DNA of 58,478 nt, taken from the IMG/VR virus record IMGVR_UViG_3300021170_000022, positions 1 through 58,478 of that record; one strand, 5' to 3'. The stretch is from a virus. The notes under the pieces are model-generated. The model was given only the letters and a program-made list of their open reading frames with translations. It was not told the DNA's origin and ran no database searches. The position numbers were made by a program, and so were the translations under genes. Of this stretch, positions 1 through 7,981 are shown piece after piece (within the stretch, counting starts at the first letter, position 1; the number at the start of each line of letters is the position of its first letter).

Positions 1-258
1 TGGCGCCTCCGACGTGCGATAACACTTCTGCCAAGCTCGCACTGGACGTTCAACCGAGATCATCTTACGGACGTGGCCGCCTCGGATGATCAAGCTAAAG
101 GTCCCAGAAGCCGCCATCGAAATGGCCACATCACGGGTCACACGCTCGACTGCCTGCCCGCGGACGAGCGTAATCAACCGGTCCGCTGATGCAGCTTCGA
201 GGACGACCTGAATATTCTCTGTTACTTTAGACACACGAAAGGGAAGGCGCGAACTCAC
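1..258 (-). CDS. Small protein of unknown function, split by the window ends (upstream of terS)
   Basis: A GTG-initiated frame starting at 258 stays open for 86 codons to base 1. If the window is circularised it continues in frame from 58478 for 15 more codons and stops with TGA at 58433-58431. That TGA overlaps the GTG start of terS in the common GTGA arrangement. The joined product would be about 101 residues, basic, with no motif I recognise; it contains the stretch ITLVRGQAVERVTRDVAIS. Its place directly before terS suggests a packaging or late-region accessory protein, but that is position only. No clear Shine-Dalgarno precedes the GTG. Confidence 0.5.
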   Translation of the reverse strand, partial: MSSRLPFRVSKVTENIQVVLEAASADRLITLVRGQAVERVTRDVAISMAASGTFSLIIRGGHVRKMISVERPVRAWQKCYRTSEAP

Positions 259-403
259 GCCAGAGGACAGGCACTTTGTTAACCCGGTGGCCATCCGGAC
301 GCACAAACATTATGCGATCAAAATGTTTGAATTGGCAAGGGAAAACTTGAATAAGTGGAGTGCTGTCTTATATTTACTGACAGTTTCTGGAATATGCTGA
401 TTT

Positions 404-622
404 CTACTGCTTAATCCACACGGGTGCGCCATGCGTCTTGTCGACCTTATATCCGGGACATGCGCCTTTAGTTCTTCCAGTGGCCGGGCAGGCGTGCGTG
501 CGCTTATACGAGCGCATCAGCTCAGCTCGCGGCTCTTCGTCGCGGGCTTGGGCCTTAATGGCCCTCGCTTGAGTAGTAGATACGGACAGAAGTAGCGTAA
601 CCAGCAGCAATAGCTTCGTCAT
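404..622 (-). CDS. Exported small protein with a truncated CPxTGxxxGxCPGY motif
   Basis: This 72-residue protein starts with a clean Sec signal peptide (MTKLLLLVTLLLSVSTTQARA). A GGAGG lies just before the ATG. The second half contains ACPATGRTKGACPGYKVD. From memory this is the N-terminal signature of a family of small secreted HNH-like proteins whose next residues are DHxxPLxxGG. Here the frame diverges right after VD and ends 11 residues later, so the expected His/Asn part is absent. It is either a truncated relative or a non-nuclease variant. It sits alone between the putative origin and the gene before terS. Confidence 0.6.
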   Translation of the reverse strand: MTKLLLLVTLLLSVSTTQARAIKAQARDEEPRAELMRSYKRTHACPATGRTKGACPGYKVDKTHGAPVWIKQ

Positions 623-1027
623 ATGGCCTCCGAGGATAGTGGTTTCACGCCGCGATTCCTCTCATCAGAACATTCGAAGTGACGCAGTGACGGGCTTGAC
701 GCGACATTTGTATAAAGTTACCAATACATAAGAGAGTATCTATTTCTCATATACATAATTGGCGTCACATCGTCACATGTCTTTATAATCAGTTACCTGT
801 AAGATGGTATATTTCATCGATACCGACCATCAAGCTATTCGATATCAATGATTTACATAAAACGTGACGCCACAGTGACGGGGCCTGTCACAAAATGACG
901 TTACTTCGCTGAGAAGCGCAGACACACAAATCCCGTAGCGTCACAGCGTCACGCTTGCCCCACCGAACGCCAACCAGCTTACGATTCCGCGCTCAGAGCC
1001 ACCAGGTCCTAAACGCGCAATCCCGAG
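623..1027. other. AT-rich intergenic region, candidate replication origin
   Basis: No gene is visible in these 400 bases, which lie directly after the primase-helicase stop codon. The middle part (about 710-860) is much richer in A and T than the rest of the genome. It is bordered on both sides by paired GTGACG repeats, listed separately. AT-rich DNA flanked by short iterated sites next to a replication initiator or primase gene is the usual layout of a phage or plasmid origin. The region may also hold the promoter of the gene at 404-622. Confidence 0.5.
679..952. repeat. Eight iteron-like GTGACG/CGTCAC repeats in four pairs
   Basis: GTGACG occurs at 679-684, 687-692, 864-869 and 875-880. 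Its complement CGTCAC occurs at 763-768, 771-776, 939-944 and 947-952. The copies come in pairs with start-to-start spacing of 8 bp (11 bp in the 864/875 pair). The pairs alternate in orientation. A partial copy (TGACGC) lies at 697-702 and further partial copies around 887-900. By hand, a hexamer on both strands should appear about 0.1 times in 275 bp, so this is not chance. Iterons for an initiator, or operator sites, are the likely readings. Confidence 0.7.
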
Positions 1028-3553
1028 CTAGTCGTCTCCGAATAGTCTTCTGCCATGACCCGATCGCGCTGCAGCTTCGACCTCCACTTCTATGCCAGTC
1101 CGCAAAGATATGCCCTTCCACGTGCGCATCTGTTTGCCGCTGGCGTCTCGACTCGAACGGCTGTATCCAAACCCCTTGCTGCGCAGCCGTTCCGCGAACG
1201 CCACGCGCCCCAGCGGTCTCATCTCGCGATTCTCCTGACACCACCAGGCGTAGGCATGCGAAAGCAGCGAGCTTCGCACGGATCCCTCGGGATCATCAAC
1301 CTCGCAGCAATCTTCCAGGAAGTCTCGGAGCGGATCATCCGCCTCGCGCCACTCGGCGTTCGCGTCAGCGATCTCCGGGGGCGCCCCCAGGCCGTCAGCT
1401 CGCCACGCTTTGCAGCCACGGACAGCCCACGCTAGGATCCCCGGGAACTCAGCCTCGAGCTTCTCGATAAGCTTCGGATCGAACTCTTCACTGGCACGAT
1501 CGATCTTGATCTCAAACGGAATCGACTTCAGACGTTGCCAGATGGCGTCATCAGTCCCGCGGACCTTCGGCCGGTAATTGCAATCCATGAACAGCTTGTG
1601 CGATTGCTCGAACTCGATCGGGTTTTCGTACTTCCGGCATGTCTTGATCTTCCCCATGCCGGCGGTGATGTACTTGAGCTTTGCTTCCCCGAGCTGGCTA
1701 CCACTCTCGACTTCTGACGTTGTGACGAACCGCGCCCCGCGCAACGACGCCAAATCGGCGCGCATCGCGGCGTCTAGCATCCGGCTCGCCATCAGCGTAT
1801 TGATGTCGATCTGTGCACTATATTCACGCAGCAGGCGCGTGAAGACATTCAGGAGCGTGGTTTTGCCGTTGTCTCCCGACGATCCCCAGAACACGAATAC
1901 GCATTTCTCGCTAACGTCGCCAGTCAGCCCGTAGCCGAATGCCTTTTGCAGAAAAGCCACCAGGCGCGTCGTCTTAACCGTTGGATCGGCTTCAGGATTG
2001 CAATCGCCCATCGCCCACTGAATAAACTTCAGGAACCGCGGGCATTGGGCCTCGGGATCGTAGTCCACATCGCACAACTTGGTGATCAGGTATTCGCGAT
2101 CGTGCGGGACCAGCTCGCCCGTGCGCAGGTCGACCACGCCGTTCCGGCAATTCAGCAGATACTGATGCGCGTCCAATCGATCCGCCGAAATTGGGATCCC
2201 TGGTTCTGACGCCGCGCGATCGAGCGCAGCCATGATCGACGCACGCGACTCCGACGTCCGAGCCCACTTCGATCGCCTCTCGTCGCCAATGGCCTGCAGG
2301 TACAACTCACGCGCCATGATCTTTGCGCGCTGCGTCGCTTCACTCTTTTCGTCGATCGCCCAGCGCTGGCCGTCCCACATCAGCCATTTCTTCATCTCGA
2401 TGCAGTAGCGCATTTCCTTGCCGAACAGCGCCACGATGCGCTCACCATTGCCGGAATCCGTTAGCGGATACCCGAGGAGGTCAGGCTGATGCGGACCAGG
2501 CGCCCGCACCCCGTCTCCCGGCGGAAACGGCATCTGCACGACGTTCGCCCCCGCCGGCTGCGGATCCCCTCGTCCCGATCGCAATAGCCTCAACGCATCA
2601 TCGAAGTCCCCAGCTCGCCAATCCTTCCCGAAGTGCATCCGCAACTTCGTCTTCGCTAGCAGCATCGCCACCGGAGGCAACTTAGCGACGTCGCCGGCAA
2701 GGTTCATGGCGCCTAGCAGATCGTTGCGAGCAATCATCGCGTCGACCGCTTTCTCGATATCGTCCTGCCCGAGCGGCGCTTCTTCTTCACCACTAGGACG
2801 CCGCGGACCAACACCGAAAAGGCCTGGCTTATACTTCGCAGCCGATTCCGCGATCGTCCGGACCTCGGCCTCGTCCAACGGCGGATTACACCGGCCGCCA
2901 TTGAGCACTTTTAGTGACGCGAAAATCTCTTCCGCGGTAAATCCGCGCGCGCGCAGGCCTGCGCCGACACGAAACAGCTTATCGTTACGGCCGCCCTTTG
3001 TGATCTGCTCCGGAATCTGCGTGGGAGCCTGGCGACGTCCTTCCGCTTCCTGGATAAGCGTGAGCAGCCACGCAGGCGCCGGCGCGATCGGCTGCTTCTC
3101 GAATTCATCGAGGCAGTCCCAGCTGTATTCGCGTTTTGTGACTGGATGGATGCTCGGAGGCGCGACAATGTATCCGCCAACACCGCGGATGTCGAGCCCC
3201 GCACCAATCCTAGAGACTGAGTTCTTAACTGGAAATCCCGGCATCGCGAACAGGATATGGCGGCCGCCGCTGCCAGTCAACTGTTGCAATGTGTCGGGAA
3301 TTTTGAGGCCGTACTTATGGCGAAGCGAATCCCAGGTCTCTTCACCGTCCTTGTTCAGGTCAATGTCGAGTACAAAGAATCGGCCGCCCGTGACGACACC
3401 GATGTTCGCCCGTGGCCACTTCTTCCACCAATTTTCGACTTGAGCCGGGTTGATCGATGCCTCGGATAGCCCGTGCTCGACAAGTGGCTCTTTTCCGGAG
3501 CAAGGGAAGACGGGCCAGCCGAGCTTGATGTACCTCTGCGCCCACTCGAGCAT
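1028..3553 (-). CDS. Primase-polymerase / SF3 helicase fusion (D5-type replication protein)
   Basis: This 841-residue protein would synthesise primers and unwind DNA during phage replication. The N-terminal bifunctional primase/polymerase domain (about 10-180) shows the catalytic VLDID at 61-65 and GSGGRH at 94-99. Residues about 185-245 (KGGRNDKLFRVGAGL onward) look like a primase C-terminal (PriCT) helix bundle. The D5/SF3 helicase follows, with Walker A GSSGDNGKTT at about 557-566, a Walker-B-like region in RFVTTSEVE, and a sensor/arginine-finger region around DDAIWQRLKSIPF. The length and order are typical of temperate phage and plasmid primase-helicases. The putative origin lies immediately downstream. 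Confidence 0.95.
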   Translation of the reverse strand: MLEWAQRYIKLGWPVFPCSGKEPLVEHGLSEASINPAQVENWWKKWPRANIGVVTGGRFFVLDIDLNKDGEETWDSLRHKYGLKIPDTLQQLTGSGGRHILFAMPGFPVKNSVSRIGAGLDIRGVGGYIVAPPSIHPVTKREYSWDCLDEFEKQPIAPAPAWLLTLIQEAEGRRQAPTQIPEQITKGGRNDKLFRVGAGLRARGFTAEEIFASLKVLNGGRCNPPLDEAEVRTIAESAAKYKPGLFGVGPRRPSGEEEAPLGQDDIEKAVDAMIARNDLLGAMNLAGDVAKLPPVAMLLAKTKLRMHFGKDWRAGDFDDALRLLRSGRGDPQPAGANVVQMPFPPGDGVRAPGPHQPDLLGYPLTDSGNGERIVALFGKEMRYCIEMKKWLMWDGQRWAIDEKSEATQRAKIMARELYLQAIGDERRSKWARTSESRASIMAALDRAASEPGIPISADRLDAHQYLLNCRNGVVDLRTGELVPHDREYLITKLCDVDYDPEAQCPRFLKFIQWAMGDCNPEADPTVKTTRLVAFLQKAFGYGLTGDVSEKCVFVFWGSSGDNGKTTLLNVFTRLLREYSAQIDINTLMASRMLDAAMRADLASLRGARFVTTSEVESGSQLGEAKLKYITAGMGKIKTCRKYENPIEFEQSHKLFMDCNYRPKVRGTDDAIWQRLKSIPFEIKIDRASEEFDPKLIEKLEAEFPGILAWAVRGCKAWRADGLGAPPEIADANAEWREADDPLRDFLEDCCEVDDPEGSVRSSLLSHAYAWWCQENREMRPLGRVAFAERLRSKGFGYSRSSRDASGKQMRTWKGISLRTGIEVEVEAAARSGHGRRLFGDD

Positions 3554-3696
3554 CGCTTATAACTGGCCGCCATCCAATTCGTCCGCGCAAAGCCCACCAG
3601 TGTTTCGTTGAGGAATGAAGTAGTCCCGTCGCGGGATCTCCCCGCGCACCATGCTGCTGGGCCGCGCGCGCGCAGATCGGATGGGACAGATGGCTT

Positions 3697-3951
3697 TCAC
3701 CATTCCCCTATAGGTGCCGCGTGCTGCTTGAGAAATTCGCGACCAGCGTCAGTGATCTGGTACAGTCCGCCTAGAAACGAGGGCGCCTCAATCGTCCGAA
3801 AAAGGCCGCGCTGAGCCAGACGCTCGCAGGTGCGATCGGGCGGCGTGTAGTCCTGGTAGCAACCGTCACCTCGGTTGGCCGCCACTTCCAGCGGCCACAT
3901 CTCGTTACTTAGAGTCTCTTCGGGCGTCAAAGGTCCTCGGTACTCAGTCAT
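3697..3951 (-). CDS. Small winged-helix-like protein, unknown function
   Basis: This is an 84-residue protein if the ATG at 3951 is used. I choose that start because ATGACTGA carries both this ATG and the stop of the upstream gene, which implies translational coupling. The C-terminal half (ERLAQRGLFRT... then GLYQITDAGREFLKQH) resembles the wing and last helix of a winged-helix fold, where YxITDAGRxFL is a common ending. There is no zinc or catalytic motif. A small DNA-binding regulator is possible. It sits between the primase and integrase genes. Confidence 0.6.
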   Translation of the reverse strand: MTEYRGPLTPEETLSNEMWPLEVAANRGDGCYQDYTPPDRTCERLAQRGLFRTIEAPSFLGGLYQITDAGREFLKQHAAPIGEW

Positions 3952-4156
3952 GATTTCTGGCGTTCTGGATCGCACGTTCCAACTCGTTGGCCGAAACCGT
4001 CACGTTTCTGCCATGAAAGTCTAGAATTACCAATCTGTTATAGATTCGGTGGGCGGAGACGATAAGCTGATCTGCATCGTTCGGCAATCCCTTGACCTCG
4101 GCCCCACTCACCTCAATCGCGTCAAGCCTCGTCTCTATTTTCAACACTGCGCACAC
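3944..4156 (-). CDS. Hypothetical 70-residue protein
   Basis: I do not recognise this family. The product is small and mixed in charge (MCAVLKIETRLDAIEVSGAE...). It has a predicted beta-rich middle (RLVILDFHGRNVTVSANELERAI) and no signal peptide or membrane segment. Its stop overlaps the start of the winged-helix-like gene, so the two are probably co-translated. It is the first gene after the attP-like region, so its promoter should lie in 4157-4275. Confidence 0.55.
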   Translation of the reverse strand: MCAVLKIETRLDAIEVSGAEVKGLPNDADQLIVSAHRIYNRLVILDFHGRNVTVSANELERAIQNARNHD

Positions 4157-4275
4157 ACCTCCCTTGCTCCTGTAAACAAACTCCCACTTAGGCGCTCAGA
4201 GTCAGCGCCATCCGTCAATGAAAATTTCTGGTGTTAACGCGTCCTATCGCGAGGCAGGCTAAGTGGTTGAAACGT

Positions 4276-4298
4276 TGGTAGCGCTAACGGGAATCGAA
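4276..4298 (-). other. Candidate attP core mimicking a tRNA 3' end
   Basis: Read on the minus strand these 23 bases begin TTCGATTCCCGT and end with TACCA. They fit a tRNA end from the T-loop on: T-loop TTCGATT, T-stem 3' half CCCGT, acceptor 3' half TAGCGCT, discriminator A, then CCA. The bases before it do not form the other T-stem strand, so it is a fragment and not a tRNA gene. Tyrosine-integrase phages often carry such a fragment beside int to restore the tRNA after integration. It lies about 130 bp past the integrase stop. The implied first base pair (A-T) is unusual, so some mismatch to the real target is possible. Confidence 0.45.
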
Positions 4299-4426
4299 TA
4301 GTATTCTGCGCTTACTGACCATCACTGTTCCTGCCTAAGTCACTGTTATTATTGCGTACCTTAACTATGTAGCGCTCCAAAACATCTCCATTGGGACCCA
4401 TCGTGTTATCGCGATCCTACCTCCTT

Positions 4427-5632
4427 TCACTGCGTTTTCTCGCTTACCACCGATCGATTCTTCTTCTGGAATTCCTCCCAGAGCCTTGCCGCCTCTGCGT
4501 CCCGCCCTGAGACGACGTGCGAGTAGATCTCCGCCGTTACCTTCACCGACGAATGACCCAGCCTCTTCGACACCACCGGCAGCTCCACACCGGCGGCGAG
4601 CTGGTGTGACGCATTCGAATGCCTGAACGTGTGCAGGCTACCATGAAGCTTCAGCCGCTTCGCTAGCAGCGACACCGCCGATGACACCGAATTCGGTTTC
4701 AGCATCGATCCGTCTTCATTCGCGAAAATGAGATCCAGATCAGCCCGATAGTGTGGCCCAAACTGTCGACGGAACCCTGACTGCCGTTCGCGATGCGCCG
4801 TCAGCGCTGCCATCGTCGACACCGGCAGCGTAAAGACCCGGACACTATCGTCGGTCTTCACCGACTTGACAAACGCGCCCAAAGCCTTCGTCTGACACAG
4901 CGACCTCTCTAGCACCAGCTGATCCCCGACCAGATCCGACCACCGCGCCGCCAGCAACTCACCCCGCCTGGCTCCGGATCCTGCCGCCACTTCCAACAGC
5001 GTCGACAAGCACCACGGACCGCCGGCCGCGCCTACCATCAGATCCTGCTGCGCCGTCGTGAACACGAGCTTCATGCGCTTCTTAGGCACCGGCGGTTCAC
5101 TGTCCGTCGCCGGATTTCGCAGCAGCAATCCCCACTTCACGCCGCGACCCAGTGCGCTCGACACGAAGCCGGCAATATTACGCACCGTCTTCGGCTTTAG
5201 CGGCCGCGCCGCTCTCGTCTTGCGATGATGACCGCCCGACTCGAGCAGCCGAGTCCACTCCCGATTCAAATGCAGAGGGGTAATCTCGTCAATCGGCATA
5301 TCCAACAGCGGCGCCGACAGATAAGGAATCGATTCGCGATATCGCTCCACCGTCTTCGGCGCCAACTTCCTGTCACCATGCTCGACGCAAAACTCTAACA
5401 GCAGCTCGCGCAACGTCCGCGGGATCGCAGCTACCGGCTTAACTTCCGCGAGCGCCGCGGCCGCCTGCTGCACCTCGATCCGCCGCACAGCCTCCGCGTC
5501 CACAGCCTCGCCCTTCGAACTGAATCCCCATTTGACGACCTGGAGTCGCTTCTCGCGCGTCGATCCGGCAGTGCTGAAGTTGTAACCCCAGACCACCGCA
5601 CCCGATTTGTACTTGCGCTTAAATATCGCCAT
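4427..5632 (-). CDS. int: Tyrosine recombinase, phage integrase
   Basis: This 401-residue integrase catalyses site-specific recombination between attP and the bacterial attB. With the ATG at 5632, residues 1-60 resemble an arm-binding/AP2-like region, about 70-170 the core-binding SAM-like domain, and about 190-385 the catalytic domain. The catalytic residues can be placed: Arg222 in GSGARRGEL, His334-x-x-Arg337 in HTFRHSNASH, His360 in RLGHSS and the nucleophile Tyr370 in EIYSHVV. I rejected the upstream in-frame ATG because it would overlap the whole end of the excisionase-like gene. The gene order xis-int-attP candidate supports the role. Confidence 0.95.
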   Translation of the reverse strand: MAIFKRKYKSGAVVWGYNFSTAGSTREKRLQVVKWGFSSKGEAVDAEAVRRIEVQQAAAALAEVKPVAAIPRTLRELLLEFCVEHGDRKLAPKTVERYRESIPYLSAPLLDMPIDEITPLHLNREWTRLLESGGHHRKTRAARPLKPKTVRNIAGFVSSALGRGVKWGLLLRNPATDSEPPVPKKRMKLVFTTAQQDLMVGAAGGPWCLSTLLEVAAGSGARRGELLAARWSDLVGDQLVLERSLCQTKALGAFVKSVKTDDSVRVFTLPVSTMAALTAHRERQSGFRRQFGPHYRADLDLIFANEDGSMLKPNSVSSAVSLLAKRLKLHGSLHTFRHSNASHQLAAGVELPVVSKRLGHSSVKVTAEIYSHVVSGRDAEAARLWEEFQKKNRSVVSEKTQ

Positions 5633-5642
5633 GAGCAAAATT

Positions 5643-5876
5643 CTACGCGATCGGAGCCGTCTCCGCATCCCGCTCCGTGCCGGCGGAGCCGGCAGTTCCG
5701 GTTCGCATACCATTGGTTTTTTCCCAGGTCTCAAAAGCATGGCGCGTGACCAGCCATTGGCCGCGGCCGCCGACGCGTATAGCGGGGAGCTGGCCAGTTC
5801 TCAACATCGCGTAAACAGAGTCCCGCCCGATCGCCAGGCGCTCCATGATCTCCTTGATTGTCATCCGGCCGCTCAA
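5643..5876 (-). CDS. Excisionase-like MerR/HTH_17 DNA-binding protein
   Basis: This small protein of 60-odd to 77 residues has a winged-HTH of the excisionase/HTH_17 type. It reads MTIKEIMERLAIGRDSVYAM, then LPAIRVGGRGQWLVTRHAFETWEK, the usual sequence of helix-turn-helix and wing. I place the start at TTG 5876 because GGAGG lies 7 bases before it and TTGA overlaps the upstream stop; ATG 5864 is the alternative. Its position just before int makes it the likely recombination directionality factor. It could also regulate int. Confidence 0.8.
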   Translation of the reverse strand: MSGRMTIKEIMERLAIGRDSVYAMLRTGQLPAIRVGGRGQWLVTRHAFETWEKTNGMRTGTAGSAGTERDAETAPIA

Positions 5877-6358
5877 GTTAACACCTCCGGATCCCAATCC
5901 CAAAGCGACAAAGCGCCCTTCGCCGGCATTGGCACGGACAGCTGAACTACATCCTCAAACAGAAAGCCGAAACGCCCAGGGCTATAATCTCCAAATGCTT
6001 TTTCCTGCTCCGTGAACGGACGAACGAATGTCGGAATCATCTCCGTCTCAAGACAGTGGACTATCTTCGCCTCGGCGATGACGCATCCCAGCGGTAACGA
6101 CTTGAGTACGCGCGCGGCTTCCGTCACCCAGGTAGGTTTGGGATCACGATAGAGAAGCTCGGTTTCGTCCGGAAGCCCAAGGGCCTTCACAAATAGAGGC
6201 CCTGAATAACAGAGATCCTTCGCCCACGCGGGGAATGATTTCGCCGCGTGGATCGCGATCGGCCCTCGATACTTCGTGCTCCAGTTCCGCGTTTCAATTC
6301 GCTTCGCCCCGATGGCGACCAGCGTCGCCCATGGCTGTGTGAGTGTAATGGCCTTCAC
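5873..6358 (-). CDS. ASCH-domain protein
   Basis: The protein starts VKAITLTQPWATLVAIGAKR followed by IETRNW, the classic ASCH opening (KAITLxQPWAxLVxxGxKxxETRxW). ASCH domains are PUA-like folds linked to RNA or modified-nucleoside binding; some family members hydrolyse N4-acetylcytidine. I choose GTG 6358, which overlaps the upstream stop as GTGA, over the ATG at 6376. The 161-residue length fits a one-domain ASCH protein. What it does in this phage is unknown; binding of RNA or modified bases is the best-grounded guess. Confidence 0.85.
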   Translation of the reverse strand: MKAITLTQPWATLVAIGAKRIETRNWSTKYRGPIAIHAAKSFPAWAKDLCYSGPLFVKALGLPDETELLYRDPKPTWVTEAARVLKSLPLGCVIAEAKIVHCLETEMIPTFVRPFTEQEKAFGDYSPGRFGFLFEDVVQLSVPMPAKGALSLWDWDPEVLT

Positions 6359-6537
6359 GATCCGCCACCAGCCCATCCGCGCGGAATCCAGCTATCGACC
6401 ATAACCGATTCAGGCACGCGAACCGGCTCGTCCTTGTCCACCTGGCATTGAATGCAATAGCGCGCATCAGGCACGGCTGCTAAGCGCCTGGCTGGGATTT
6501 CTTGGCCACATTTCTGGCAGGCCCGACCCTCAGCCAT
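6355..6537 (-). CDS. DksA/TraR-type zinc-finger protein
   Basis: This 60-residue protein starts at ATG 6537, which overlaps the upstream stop. It has a C4 zinc finger in the DksA/TraR arrangement: CQKCGQEIPARRL, then DARYCIQCQ. TraR-like phage proteins bind RNA polymerase through the secondary channel and alter promoter choice. The acidic tip of the coiled coil needed for that is missing at this size, so this may be only a zinc-binding module. The rest (VPESVMVDSWIPRGWAGGGS) is low in complexity. Confidence 0.7.
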   Translation of the reverse strand: MAEGRACQKCGQEIPARRLAAVPDARYCIQCQVDKDEPVRVPESVMVDSWIPRGWAGGGS

Positions 6538-6808
6538 TCTGACCCTCCAGCGCCATCTCGGCCGCAACCGCCGCGAACATGATCTCATCGACGTCGGTCA
6601 AATCACTGCGGCAATCCGCAAGGATCCTACTCAGCGCGAGCTGTGGACTGCTGCCCACTACTCGCATCGTCACCTTGATCGCCTCCCGATAAGGACCGCA
6701 CAGGCTCTCGAATTTGTCGCCGAAATACGCCCGCGCCAGTTGGAGAGCAGATCGCAGTGCTTCCGAGTGTGTCAGCGATAAAGCCGTGCAGGCGCTAGCC
6801 ATGGACAT
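6530..6808 (-). CDS. Hypothetical alpha-helical 92-residue protein
   Basis: I do not recognise this protein. It appears all-helical, with Ala/Leu-rich stretches (LRSALQLARAYFGDKFESLCG, TDVDEIMFAAVAAEMALEG), and has no signal or membrane segment. The ATG at 6808 overlaps the end of the Gp37/Gp68-like gene by 14 bases; a second ATG two codons later is an alternative. It is probably translated by coupling within the early operon. Confidence 0.65.
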   Translation of the reverse strand: MSMASACTALSLTHSEALRSALQLARAYFGDKFESLCGPYREAIKVTMRVVGSSPQLALSRILADCRSDLTDVDEIMFAAVAAEMALEGQNG

Positions 6809-7823
6809 TCCCCGCAGTTACCGAAGGAAAAGCTCTCAATTCGCGTCCATCGAGCATCGCTCCGGCGGCCTTCTTACCGACACGCTTCATCGCAGTCGCA
6901 TAGCCCTGGCCGGAATCGACCCTGACTCCATCCGGATCAAAGATGTGCGTTCCCAGGTACTCGCCCCATTGTTTAAAGAAGAATGCAACCCCGGCGCCCG
7001 CGCATTGATCGCGCACATCGCGAAACCACCGCGGACTGGCCGGCCGCGCGCCAGGACCAGACTCACCTCCCGCAATAATCCAATCAAGCTTTCCTGCCCC
7101 GCGTTCAGATAATCGACGATCAGGTAATGAATCCCGCCCCTTCCATGCGGCGGTGTAAAGCCCCCGAAGCGCGTCCACGCAAAGGTCCACCGCGCCGCCG
7201 ATACTGACGTGGCCATACAGTCTGGCAAAATCGACCGGACCTAACGCAGGCTCGTAACTCACGAATCGTACGGCCGCCAGCGTCTGCAGTAGGAACGGAA
7301 TGCGTTTATCCGCCGTAACCTGGTCTTCGACGGAGACACCAAGCCACACGTTCGGCAGCGGCCAAGTGAACCTCCCGCCATCGAAGCGCTCCCATTCCTC
7401 ACGGACGTACGCCTCTATCTCGGCCAAAATGACCAGTAAACGCTCGGCACGCTTGGTCAAAATCTGATAATCGTGCTGCCCGGCTTCAGCCATTACCGAA
7501 AACACGCGCGCAATCTGGCGAACCGACAGAGATTCATGAAACAGATCGCTCATCGAATTGACGAAGACCCGCCGAGGCTTCTTCCATCGCAGCGGCTCCT
7601 CCAGCTTCGATTCGATCAGATCGACTTTCCCCGTCCAAGCCGGGTGACCATTGACCGTCTCGACATAGCCCACAAAGTTTCCCGCCTCAACCGATCCGGG
7701 AATTGCAAATCGTGCTGCTGTACGCTCCGCATAGCAATTCCGGCAGCCCTCGCTCACCCTGGAGCATCCGCGCACTGGATTCCACGTCGCGTCCGTCCAC
7801 TCGATTTTGCTGTTCTGGCCCAT
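6795..7823 (-). CDS. Phage Gp37/Gp68 family protein (DUF5131, three-Cys motif)
   Basis: This 342-residue protein opens with IEWTDATWNPVRGCSRVSEG and then CRNCYAE, placing cysteines at about 20, 27 and 30. This is the hallmark of the DUF5131 / phage Gp37/Gp68 family. Other family signatures are FVNSMSDLFHE, YQILTKRAER, NVWLGVSVE, RFVSYEPALGP, WIIAGGESG and FFFKQWGE. The fold resembles a radical-SAM-like barrel, but the activity is not established; some relatives pair with a partner called TcmP, which I do not see here. Its start overlaps the preceding stop (TAATG). Confidence 0.9.
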   Translation of the reverse strand: MGQNSKIEWTDATWNPVRGCSRVSEGCRNCYAERTAARFAIPGSVEAGNFVGYVETVNGHPAWTGKVDLIESKLEEPLRWKKPRRVFVNSMSDLFHESLSVRQIARVFSVMAEAGQHDYQILTKRAERLLVILAEIEAYVREEWERFDGGRFTWPLPNVWLGVSVEDQVTADKRIPFLLQTLAAVRFVSYEPALGPVDFARLYGHVSIGGAVDLCVDALRGLYTAAWKGRDSLPDRRLSERGAGKLDWIIAGGESGPGARPASPRWFRDVRDQCAGAGVAFFFKQWGEYLGTHIFDPDGVRVDSGQGYATAMKRVGKKAAGAMLDGRELRAFPSVTAGNVHG

Positions 7824-7981
7824 TAGGTATTGCGCTTTTCGAATTCCTGCACGAACTCCTCTGCCTGATCAAAGCTGCCATTGGGCGCTCCCAAGGTGCG
7901 CAACTGGAACACTAGCGCCACAATTCCGACGATGAACGGTCGCGCCTGGCTGAATACCTGCTTATCGTCTTCGCTCATCAT
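7823..7981 (-). CDS. Hypothetical 52-residue protein
   Basis: This short gene fills what would otherwise be a gap. It begins with tandem ATGs at 7981 and 7978 that overlap the upstream stop (ATGATGA), and ends with TAATG overlapping the Gp37/Gp68 start. The product is MMSEDDKQVFSQARPFIVGI and so on, with a hydrophobic middle (PFIVGIVALVFQL) and an acidic/helical tail (DQAEEFVQEFEK). The hydrophobic run is short for a membrane segment. No family is recognised. Coupling on both sides supports a real gene. Confidence 0.6.
   Translation of the reverse strand: MMSEDDKQVFSQARPFIVGIVALVFQLRTLGAPNGSFDQAEEFVQEFEKRNT

Noticed and set aside
2706-3443. Plus-strand ORF of 245 codons opposite the primase
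   Set aside because: Low-complexity Ser/Pro/Arg product without motif, fully inside the well-supported primase gene.
4260-4320. A complete tRNA gene
   Set aside because: Only the 3' third from the T-loop on is recognisable; no D or anticodon arm can be formed upstream.
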